Shown here piece after piece: positions 9,127 through 15,810 of a stretch of DNA of 43,282 bases; the first letter of the stretch is position 1; each line of letters begins with the position of its first letter. Position numbers and translations under genes: made by a program. The notes below the pieces were generated by a model, which worked only from the letters and a program-made list of their open reading frames with translations, had not been told where the DNA came from and made no database searches. The stretch lies in contig DASQVO010000441.1 in the NCBI GenBank assembly GCA_035640715.1, forward strand, positions 1 through 43,282, written 5' to 3'. The stretch is from DASQVO01 sp035640715. Its GTDB lineage: Bacteria; Actinomycetota; Actinomycetes; Streptosporangiales; Streptosporangiaceae.

Positions 9127-9864
9127 TCACTGGTAACGCAGCACGGCCCATACGGCCTTGCCGTGGCCCTCGATAGGGCTCCATCCCCACACACTGCTGA
9201 GCGCGTGGACAATCTGCAGGCCTCTGCCGTTTTCCTTGCCCCAGCCGGGCTGGCGGGGCGCCGGGGCATCGGCACTGGGGTCGATAATGGCGAGCATTAC
9301 CTCGCCCGCCCGCCGCAGGAGGCACAGCCGCAGCGGGGCAGGGCCGCTCCCGGCCTGGCCAACCCGCCCGGCCCCCGGCTGGCTGAGCCCGGGCTGGCCC
9401 GCGTCTGCCTGGCGGTCCGCCCGCCTGGCTCTGGGGCCCCCTGGGTGCCCGTTGCCGCCGGCCAGGCCTCCGGCAACGGGCACGCCGTTTCCGCCATGCC
9501 GGCCCCGTTCGGGCATCGCGTCCACGCGCCTGCCGTTGCCCGCGGTATTGCGCATGCCATGCTGGATCGCGTTGACAACAAGCTCGTCAATGATTGTTTC
9601 TGCCTCATCAGCGAGCCGATCCAGGCCCCAGGAAGTAAGGATTTCCCTGGTGAAATGCCGTGCGGCTCTGGCTGACTCCGGGTGCGGTGCAAGCACGCGA
9701 GCGGTAACCGCCGGCGTCTCCCACCACGCGGACGGCAAGGGCAGCAGCCGGGGCAGGCCCAACCCCGGATCGTGTCCCGTCGAGCCGCTGACAGCCAAGT
9801 CGTCACCCCTGGTTCCGGAGATGGCCCGCACCCGGGCCACCGCCAGAGGTTCATGCGAACTCAT
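9127..9864 (-). CDS. RsbW/SpoIIAB-like ATP-binding protein (anti-sigma-factor-type HATPase)
   Basis: 245 residues with a GHKL ATPase fold split by a Gly/Arg-rich insert of about 55 residues. The N box is DELVVNAIQHG (about 92-102), the G1-like box is IIDPSADAP and the G2 box is KENGRGLQIVHAL near the C-terminus (about 215-227). There is no DHp domain, so it is not a classical sensor kinase. In streptomycete whiJ/abaA-type loci such proteins are encoded beside DUF397 and DUF5753-HTH genes, as here, and are thought to act as serine-kinase or anti-sigma-like partners. No strong ribosome site precedes the ATG, so it may be leaderless. The partner sigma factor or regulator is unknown. Confidence 0.85.
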   Translation of the reverse strand: MSSHEPLAVARVRAISGTRGDDLAVSGSTGHDPGLGLPRLLPLPSAWWETPAVTARVLAPHPESARAARHFTREILTSWGLDRLADEAETIIDELVVNAIQHGMRNTAGNGRRVDAMPERGRHGGNGVPVAGGLAGGNGHPGGPRARRADRQADAGQPGLSQPGAGRVGQAGSGPAPLRLCLLRRAGEVMLAIIDPSADAPAPRQPGWGKENGRGLQIVHALSSVWGWSPIEGHGKAVWAVLRYQ

Positions 9865-10246
9865 GGCGCGTGCAGAGCCCTGTCCGTCGCAGTGTAGCGG
9901 TATGCGTCACCACTATGGTGCCTGATACATTGTGCACATGCAAGGCCCAATGCACGTTCATCTGCACAGCCCTTGAATGTGTACGCGGTAATGCATGCGC
10001 AAGTTCGCGGCGGCATGAGCTCGGCAGTGCCCGCTGAACCATCAGCAAGGGCCTGTTGAGCCATAAGGAGGTCGGCAGCTGGGCCATGCGCCAGGGGCGG
10101 CGCCACCGGATTCCGTCCTGGCCCGGCTATCTCATCGTTCCGCTGCGCCCGGACGCACTGTCACCTGTCCGGCCCGAATTCGGCTGAGTAAACCTCTCCA
10201 GCCGCCCCCGTGTTCGCCTAGTGACACCACTACGGGAGACAAACAC
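9865..10246. other. Divergent intergenic region of the whiJ-like locus
   Basis: The 380 bases between the HATPase and DUF397 genes are AT-richer than their surroundings near 9900-10010. They contain the palindrome TGTGCACA (9931-9938) and further TGCA-containing words at about 9950, 9964 and 9990, a possible binding region for the DUF5753-type HTH protein. No tRNA or recognised RNA was found. A possible very small gene (10086-10187) is listed separately. Confidence 0.35.
10086..10187 (+). CDS. Possible small ORF of 33 residues
   Basis: A short frame begins MRQGRRHRIPSWPGY and ends PVRPEFG before TGA. It has AAGGAGGT upstream (10065-10072), though the 13-base spacing is longer than ideal. It lies on the same strand and 60 bases before the DUF397 gene, in a type of locus that sometimes carries extra tiny genes. 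I recognise no family. It may be chance in GC-rich DNA. Confidence 0.2.
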   Translation: MRQGRRHRIPSWPGYLIVPLRPDALSPVRPEFG

Positions 10247-10522
10247 ATGGATGAGCCGTACAACGGCATGCCGGCTGCGGCGCTCGGTCGCCTCAGCTGG
10301 CTAAAAAGCCAGCACAGCAATCCGAGCGGCAACTGCGTTGAGATGGCATGCCTGCCATCGGGGCAGATCGCGGTCCGCAACTCCCGCCACCCGGCGGGTC
10401 CTGTCCTCACTTTCACACCGGCCGAGATTGCCGCGTTCCTGCAGGGCGCCAAGGATGGCGAATTCGACCGCATCCTGCTGTTAGATTCCGGCCCGTGGCA
10501 GGGGCCGGGCAGCCACGGGTGA
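10247..10522 (+). CDS. DUF397-domain small protein (whiJ/abaA-locus type)
   Basis: 91 residues with the DUF397 pattern: an aromatic-rich opening (LSWLKSQHS), the central GNCVEMA, then IAVRNSRHPAGPVLTF and a closing helix with AAFL. Such proteins are almost always encoded next to a DUF5753-type HTH regulator, and in some Streptomyces loci they behave as its antagonist or antitoxin-like partner. The ATG start has GGGAG eight bases upstream. The HTH gene follows 360 bases downstream on the same strand, separated by a strong hairpin, so the two are probably transcribed separately. Confidence 0.85.
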   Translation: MDEPYNGMPAAALGRLSWLKSQHSNPSGNCVEMACLPSGQIAVRNSRHPAGPVLTFTPAEIAAFLQGAKDGEFDRILLLDSGPWQGPGSHG

Positions 10523-10624
10523 CCGCACATCTGTTATGACGGCCGAGACGGGACCGCCGTGCCAGCCTTGCCGATGACTGTCCCCTTCCCATGACCGGCA
10601 CGCGGCTTCGCCGCGCCCGGCGTC

Positions 10625-10674
10625 CGCTCGCGGCTCTGCCGTGCGGCTGGCGCTGGGCGGCGGAGCCGCGAGCG
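10625..10674. terminator. Strong GC-rich hairpin, probable terminator after the DUF397 gene
   Basis: Arms CGCTCGCGGCTC (10625-10636) and GAGCCGCGAGCG (10663-10674) pair perfectly, and the stem continues inward for about six more pairs including two G-U. There is no T-run, as is common for high-GC actinobacterial terminators. Apart from this hairpin the 360-base gap 10523-10882 holds only the promoter side of the HTH gene. Confidence 0.6.
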
Positions 10675-10882
10675 CGGGCCGCGGCAGCCAGCAGCATGGG
10701 CCGGCGGCGTACGCGAAAGCCCGCAGAATTACCACCCGGATTAACCAGCGCATACCCATAAGCTAACCCGCCAGTAACAATTAGCCGCATCAAATTACCG
10801 ATATAGCGCTCTTTGCAATCCCAAGATCACGTGCAAGACTTGGCCCCGCGCTGCTATTTACCAACGACCGGAGGAGAAGGCG

Positions 10883-11791
10883 ATGACCACGTCCAGCGAC
10901 GTCGCCTGGGAGGGCCCGGTCCGGGGTATCGGACGCCGCGCAAGCGGCCCGACCGTGCAGCGGATCGTGCTGGGCGCGCAGTTGCGCAGGCTGCGTGAGG
11001 CCAGGGATATCACGACGGAGCAGGCCGCTGAGGCGATTCGCGGCTCACATTCGAAGATCAGCCGCATGGAGCACGGGCGGGTCGGGTTCAAGGACCGTGA
11101 TGTGGTGGACCTGCTCACCCTCTACGGCGTCACCGACCAGGAGCAGCGCATGAGCCTGCTGGCGCTGGCGCACGAAGCCGGCCACCCCGGCTGGTGGCAC
11201 GACTACTGCGACCTCCTGCCGCACTGGTTCGAGCCTTACCTCAGCCTGGAAGCGGCCGCCTCGGTCATCCGCAACTACGAAGTGCAGTTCGTCCCCGGCC
11301 TGCTGCAGACTCGAGCCTACGCACAGGAGGTCATCCGCCTCGGGCACCCGTCCATCACCGACGAGGAACTCAGCCGGCGGGTCGAGCTGCGGATGAGCCG
11401 CCGGCGGCTGTTCTCCCGGCCGACGCCGCCCCGGCTGTGGGCGGCCATCGATGAGGCGGTGCTGTGCCGCCCGCTCGGCGGGACCGCCGTCATGCGCGGC
11501 CAGATCGAGCATCTCATCGAGATGGCCGAGCACCCGTGCGTCACGCTGCAGATCGTCCCGTTCCATGCGGGCGGCCACTCGGCGGCGGGCGGCCCGTTCT
11601 CCATCCTGCGGTTCGCCGAGCCCGAGCTGTCCGATGTCGTCTACCTCGAGCAGCTCACCAGCGCGCTTTATCTGGAAAAGCCAGCTGAACTCGACAAGTA
11701 CCTCGAAGTCATGGAGCGGCTCTGCGTACAGGCGGAGACCGCCGCGGACAGCGTCGAGTTCCTGCGGCAACTCCTCAACGAAATGTCCTGA
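10883..11791 (+). CDS. HTH transcriptional regulator, XRE-type with DUF5753 (WhiJ-like)
   Basis: 302 residues. An N-terminal HTH_31/XRE domain (about 32-90) reads LRRLREARDITTEQAAEAI, with recognition helix SHSKISRMEHGR. A DUF5753 domain fills the rest (about 120-295), with the characteristic VQFVPGLLQTRAYAQEVI and a later LQIVPFHAGGHSAAGGPF. Such proteins are abundant in actinomycetes; WhiJ-type members repress development and are modulated by the neighbouring DUF397 protein. The start is fixed by AGGAGAAGG upstream of the ATG. It converges on the permease gene 21 bases away. The target promoter is unknown; its own upstream region and the TGCA-rich 9.9-10.0 kb region are candidates. Confidence 0.9.
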   Translation: MTTSSDVAWEGPVRGIGRRASGPTVQRIVLGAQLRRLREARDITTEQAAEAIRGSHSKISRMEHGRVGFKDRDVVDLLTLYGVTDQEQRMSLLALAHEAGHPGWWHDYCDLLPHWFEPYLSLEAAASVIRNYEVQFVPGLLQTRAYAQEVIRLGHPSITDEELSRRVELRMSRRRLFSRPTPPRLWAAIDEAVLCRPLGGTAVMRGQIEHLIEMAEHPCVTLQIVPFHAGGHSAAGGPFSILRFAEPELSDVVYLEQLTSALYLEKPAELDKYLEVMERLCVQAETAADSVEFLRQLLNEMS

Positions 11792-11812
11792 GCCGATCCG
11801 GCCCGCCAGCCA

Positions 11813-13447
11813 TCAGGCCGGATCCGTCGGTGCCGTGGCGCCGGGAACGGGGGCACCGGGCGCCACGGCACCCGGGCGTGCGCCAGTATCGGGGACGAGC
11901 GTGGGCGTCGCGCGGGTGAGCGTCTCCTTCCGGAAGAAGGCGGGGCCAGTGATCCGGCTGTAGATGCCCACGATCAGCCCGGCCAGCGCGGACAGGAAAG
12001 CGATCATGAAGACGCCGCCGATCACCCAGTGCGGCTGGAACGGCATCTTCCACGAGGTGTAGCTGTTGCCCGTGGCCACGTCCCAGTCGGCCCAGAGGCT
12101 CCAGCCGCCGGCGAAGTACATGATCAGGCCGCCGGCCACCGGCAGGATGCCCCGCATCCAGAGGTTGCGCGCGCTGGAGGTCAGCGTTGTGCGGTAGTAC
12201 CAGGCGCAGGCGAATCCGGTGAGCCCGTAGTAGAAGGCGATGTACAGACCGATGGCCGTCACCGCGTCGGCGATGATGTTCCCACCTGACATGTAGTTCA
12301 TCGGGATATACAAAACGATCGAGATCCCGCCCATGACGAGCGTCGAGACCGTAGGCGTCAGGTACCTGGGGTGCATCTTCGCGAACGCCCGCGGCAAGGC
12401 GCGGTAGGCGGCCATCGAGAGCGTGGTGCGCGCGGTCGGCAGGATGGTCGTCTGGGTGGAGGCCGCCGCCGAGCTGAGCACCATGAGGACCAGCAGCCGG
12501 GCGAGGAAGGCGCCGAACCCGGAACCGCCGAAGACGGCGCTGCCGAGCACGGAGATGACGTCGCTCGCGTTGGCCGAGTTGCCGAGGCCGATGCCCTTGG
12601 TCCCGATGCCGGCGAACGCCTGTGCCGCGAAGATCACCAGCACGTAGGTGAGCAGCAGGATGACGGTCGAGATGATGGCCGCGCGTCCGGGGGTCTTCGT
12701 CCGGTCGGCCGTCTCCTCGTTGACGGCGACCGCGGTGTCCCAGCCCCAGTAGATGAACAGCATCAGGATCAGCCCGCTGACGAACGCCTGGAAGCTCGAC
12801 ACACTGAACGGGTTGAGCCAGGAAAGGCCCGGGTGGATCGATACGGCCGGGTGGTGGCCGGTCCCCACCCGCACGAGCGCCACCACCGAGAACACCAGCA
12901 GCATGACGATCTCGATGCCAAGGAGCGCCTTCTGGAGCCGCGCGGAGACCTCGATCCCCCGGTAGCAGATGTAGGTCATCGCGACGATCCAGGCCACCCC
13001 GGCGAGCAGCACCCAGCCGCTGGTCGGGTTGGAGCCGATGCCCTTGGCCCCGACGAGAAAGAAGAGGTACTGTCCCGCGACCTGTGCGAGGCTCGCCATC
13101 ACCAGGACGTCGGCAGCGACGATGGCCCAGCCGCCGGCCCAGCCGGTGCGCGGACCGAACGCCCGCGTGGCCCAGGTGAACGTGGTGCCGCAGTCCGGGT
13201 CGGCCTTGTTGAGTTCGTTGTAGCCGATCGAGGTCAGCACAATCGGCACGAAGGCGAGCACCGCCACGATGGGCGACTGCAGGCCGACGGCGGCCACGAT
13301 GAAACCCAGCGTGGCGGCGAGGCTGTAGGCCGGAGCGGTCGAGGCCACGCCCATGACGACGCTGGACACGAGCCCGAGGGCTCCGGGCTTCAGTCCCTTG
13401 TCGGCCGGCTGCTCGGCCGCCTGTAGGGCCTGATCGGCAGTGGTCAT
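11813..13447 (-). CDS. APC-superfamily amino acid permease
   Basis: 544-residue integral membrane protein with about 12-14 hydrophobic segments. The first carries the APC motif GLVSSVVMGVASTAPAYSLA; later segments include FMIYWGWD-type residues (LFIYWGWDTAVAVNEET), typical of the family. APC permeases import amino acids or amines by proton or sodium symport or by exchange. The Pro/Ala-rich C-terminal tail is cytoplasmic. The start is the ATG at 13447 (MTTADQALQ) behind GAGGGGGTCACGGG; a longer frame to 13567 runs through the operator-like repeats and is rejected. It is monocistronic. The substrate cannot be read from the sequence. Confidence 0.9.
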   Translation of the reverse strand: MTTADQALQAAEQPADKGLKPGALGLVSSVVMGVASTAPAYSLAATLGFIVAAVGLQSPIVAVLAFVPIVLTSIGYNELNKADPDCGTTFTWATRAFGPRTGWAGGWAIVAADVLVMASLAQVAGQYLFFLVGAKGIGSNPTSGWVLLAGVAWIVAMTYICYRGIEVSARLQKALLGIEIVMLLVFSVVALVRVGTGHHPAVSIHPGLSWLNPFSVSSFQAFVSGLILMLFIYWGWDTAVAVNEETADRTKTPGRAAIISTVILLLTYVLVIFAAQAFAGIGTKGIGLGNSANASDVISVLGSAVFGGSGFGAFLARLLVLMVLSSAAASTQTTILPTARTTLSMAAYRALPRAFAKMHPRYLTPTVSTLVMGGISIVLYIPMNYMSGGNIIADAVTAIGLYIAFYYGLTGFACAWYYRTTLTSSARNLWMRGILPVAGGLIMYFAGGWSLWADWDVATGNSYTSWKMPFQPHWVIGGVFMIAFLSALAGLIVGIYSRITGPAFFRKETLTRATPTLVPDTGARPGAVAPGAPVPGATAPTDPA

Positions 13448-13464
13448 CCCGTGACCCCCTCTAA

Positions 13465-13503
13465 CGTCACCCATATGCTGATCTAGCGTCACCCATATGT
13501 TGA
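13465..13503 (-). promoter_or_regulatory. Paired 17-bp direct repeats upstream of the permease, likely operator
   Basis: CGTCACCCATATGCTGA (13465-13481) and CGTCACCCATATGTTGA (13487-13503) differ at one base and repeat every 22 bp, two turns of the helix. They end 18 bases before the permease start codon, so a bound regulator would block transcription or translation. No known actinobacterial box matches in my memory. The regulator is unidentified. Confidence 0.6.
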
Positions 13504-13567
13504 CGACGGTTCTAGCACACGTAACCCTGATCTGACGAGGGTTTTCGTTGTTACAGCTACGTTTCAC

Positions 13568-13842
13568 TATCGGATGCGACGTTGAAGCCGCGAATAGCTA
13601 CGGCATTCCGCATGCCGCGGACGGACCGGACGCGCGTGGCGGAGCCCGCTGGGCCAGCATGGAGCCCGCCAGTCGGCGCGGAACCTGCTGACGGCAACCG
13701 GATAGCCGGGACTGCCACCACGGCGAAGCCCGTTCGGTACCCATCGGTACGGCCGTCGCGGCGGCGCGATGCCGGATCACTACGCAGACGCGACCGAGAC
13801 CTTCACTGCACCGGTACCTCGGGCCCCAGAAGGCCGTCCACA
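13568..13842. other. Non-coding stretch upstream of the repeat array
   Basis: No convincing gene. A plus-strand frame spanning 13582-14154 is open, but its translation is Arg/Ser/Thr-rich, runs through the repeat array and resembles no protein family. Nothing else was recognised here. Confidence 0.4.
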
Positions 13843-13992
13843 GGAACTCTCACGGTATTAACCGGAATCTCACGGTGTCCACCGCGAACTCTCACGGTGT
13901 TCATGGGAACTCTCACGGTGTTCATGGGAACTCTCACGGTGTCCACCGGGAACTCTCACGATGTCCACCGGGAACTCTCACGGTGCGGCTAC
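13843..13992. repeat. Seven tandem 21-22 bp repeats (iteron-like array)
   Basis: Seven copies of a unit built on GGAACTCTCACGGTG followed by a variable TTCATG or TCCACC segment begin at about 13843, 13864, 13885, 13906, 13927, 13949 and 13971. The 21-22 bp spacing places every copy on the same face of the helix. The first and last units are the most diverged. The spacing is too short and the spacers too similar for a CRISPR array. The array lies upstream of the first PstS-like gene and of PHO-box-like repeats, so a regulator-binding array is the best reading; an iteron or a non-functional minisatellite are alternatives. Confidence 0.8.
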
Positions 13993-14004
13993 AGTTCGGA
14001 CGCC

Positions 14005-14039
14005 ATCCACCTAACCGTCCGCATCTGTTCACCTAACCG
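14005..14039 (+). promoter_or_regulatory. PHO-box-like direct repeats upstream of the first PstS-like gene
   Basis: ATCCACCTAACCG (14005-14017) and GTTCACCTAACCG (14027-14039) repeat at 22 bp, i.e. two 11-bp PhoP repeat units apart. GTTCACC matches the core I recall for the streptomycete PhoP direct repeat unit, and the gene 220 bases downstream is PstS-like. This fits phosphate-starvation control but rests on pattern memory, not on a scored matrix. Confidence 0.5.
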
Positions 14040-14258
14040 ACAGCTTTTGCGGGTTGCGATCTACTCCCGGGATGCCCAACCACCAGAAATTAACCGTCAA
14101 GCTCATCTCCATTTAGCCAGATATCAACGTTTTGCCCTCATTCGCCTCTTGTGATCAGTGCACATTTCAGGCCAGGCTTTATCGCGATGTCTGCCCCGGA
14201 TGCGCACCGGGAACGCGCACACTCGCTCCGAGGCAGACACCTAACTGGAGGCGGGAGA

Positions 14259-15401
14259 ATGCCCAAACTAATCAAACTACTCAGCGGTGTCGCCGCAGCA
14301 GCAACCCTGGCCGCCATCACGGCAGCCCCGGCCATGGCCGACCCGATCGGGAGCAACGGGAAATCAGTTGTCCCGCAGTCTTACGACGTCGTGGGCGTCG
14401 GATCGAACACGACCCAGTACGTGCTCGACCAGATCTCGGTCGACTACAACAAGACGATCCCGGCCAGCAAGCACAGCGCGAGCCACCCGTACTTCTACAC
14501 CTGGGACGCCGTGAAGCCGGGCTCGAGCTCGAGCGTGCCCACCAAGATCGTGCCGAAGGCTGGCTGTAAGTCGATTACCCGGCCGAACGGATCGACGGCG
14601 GGTCTTAATGCCCTCAAGATCAGCCAGCAGATCGCAGGCGGTCACTACTGCGTCGACTTCGGCCGGTCGTCAAGCGGCCGCTCCAGCAGCGCGCCGGGGC
14701 TGGGCCCGGGCGGCGTTTCGTACGTGGCGTTCGCCACGGACGCGGTGACGTGGGCGACCAGGGCCGCCAATCACGGCGGGTCCGACGCGCCGGCGAGCCT
14801 GACCCTCGCGCAGCTCAAGGGCATCTTCACCTGCCAGACGACCAACTGGAACCAGGTCGGCGGCAAGAACGGCGCCATCAAGGTGTACCTGCCGCAGCCG
14901 GGCTCCGGAACTCTCTCGTTCTGGGAGAAGGTCATGGGCATCACCACCCTGGGCAGCTGCGTCGACCAGCACCCGGAAGAGAACGAGGGCACGTACTCGG
15001 GCTTCAACAACAAGAACGCGATCTTCATCTTCTCGATCGGCAGCTACATCGCGGAGAAGTACCACTCCGCGGCCTGCGGCAAGACGCCGACCGGGACGCA
15101 GAACAAGTTCGGCTGCAACACCATCGGGGTCCTGGGCATCAACAAGATCAGCGGCGTCGCGCCGACGACCACCGCGGCGGTGCCGGTGACCAACCCGAAC
15201 TTCCCGAGCGCGTTCCACCGCACGCTGTACAACATCCTGCGGTGGACGACGACGTCAGACCACATCCCCTCGAATCTGGAGCCGATCTTCGCGAGGTCCC
15301 ACGCGAAGGTCAAGGGTTACCTCTGCACCAACGCCACCGCGATCAAGGACATCAAGAACTACGGGTTCATCCCGACGAACCTGTGCGGGAGCATCTCCTA
15401 A
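14259..15401 (+). CDS. Secreted PstS-like periplasmic-binding-fold protein (paralogue 1)
   Basis: 380 residues. A Sec signal peptide ends APAMA before DPIG; no lipobox cysteine follows, so the product is probably released rather than lipid-anchored. The mature part has the PstS-type PBP_like layout: opening ligand loop VVGVGSNTTQYVLDQ, a SSSGRSSS segment, the LKGIFTCQTTNW hinge strand, and GSGTLSFW in place of the phosphate-binding RSDGSGT loop. Extra cysteines suggest disulphides. The start at 14259 has GGAGG seven bases upstream. A terminator at 15443 makes it monocistronic. Its paralogue follows at 15811. It likely binds phosphate or a related oxyanion, but the altered loops leave the ligand open. 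Confidence 0.85.
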   Translation: MPKLIKLLSGVAAAATLAAITAAPAMADPIGSNGKSVVPQSYDVVGVGSNTTQYVLDQISVDYNKTIPASKHSASHPYFYTWDAVKPGSSSSVPTKIVPKAGCKSITRPNGSTAGLNALKISQQIAGGHYCVDFGRSSSGRSSSAPGLGPGGVSYVAFATDAVTWATRAANHGGSDAPASLTLAQLKGIFTCQTTNWNQVGGKNGAIKVYLPQPGSGTLSFWEKVMGITTLGSCVDQHPEENEGTYSGFNNKNAIFIFSIGSYIAEKYHSAACGKTPTGTQNKFGCNTIGVLGINKISGVAPTTTAAVPVTNPNFPSAFHRTLYNILRWTTTSDHIPSNLEPIFARSHAKVKGYLCTNATAIKDIKNYGFIPTNLCGSIS

Positions 15402-15442
15402 GTCCTGGGCGCTGAGCCCTCGGGCACAGTAATCCGCTAGGC

Positions 15443-15473
15443 CGGGCCTCCTGCCGTCATGGCAGGGGGCCCG
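15443..15473 (+). terminator. Rho-independent-type terminator after PstS-like paralogue 1
   Basis: GGGCCTCCTGCC (15444-15455), a five-base loop and GGCAGGGGGCCC (15461-15472) form a 12-13 bp stem with one G-U, 42 bases after the stop codon. Confidence 0.85.
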
Positions 15474-15519
15474 CACGCGTTCGCCACCCGCCGGAGCACG
15501 CCAAACACGACTTGGCATG

Positions 15520-15585
15520 TTTCAGTGATAATCGATTAGATAAGTAGGGAAATTTCCTTTACGTTCATTCACAGTTTTCCCATCG
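15520..15585 (+). promoter_or_regulatory. AT-rich promoter region of PstS-like paralogue 2
   Basis: Within the 409-base gap 15402-15810 this is the only clearly AT-rich stretch. It contains the palindrome GGAAATTTCC (15548-15557) and GTTCATTCACA (15563-15573), which resembles a PhoP repeat unit. The remainder to 15800 is a GC-rich leader of about 215 bases with no gene recognised. Confidence 0.4.
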
Positions 15586-15810
15586 TCTTGGTGGATATCA
15601 GACTCTTGACCCGCCTGTCGGGAGCATTCGCCGGTTCAGCCGGCCAGGAGGGGAACGGGACGGGTCGCTATGCCAGCGCACTTCTGCCGCCAGTCGGCTC
15701 CGCGCCCACGCGACTCCACTCTGGCCGCGACCGGGCCAGCAGCCGACATCGCGCGGGCCCGGGCACATCCGTCCCCGGCCCTGGAACTAGCCCCGTCTAG
15801 AGGAGGGCAC

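Noticed and set aside
12371..13426. 351-residue open frame on the plus strand
   Set aside because: Antisense to the APC permease; very rich in Arg, Gly, Asp and His, no family features.
13843..13992. CRISPR array
   Set aside because: The repeat period is only 21-22 bp with no true spacers, and there are no cas genes nearby.
13582..14154. 190-residue plus-strand protein-coding gene
   Set aside because: The frame runs through the tandem array and PHO-like repeats, has no ribosome site and gives a low-complexity Arg/Ser/Thr product.
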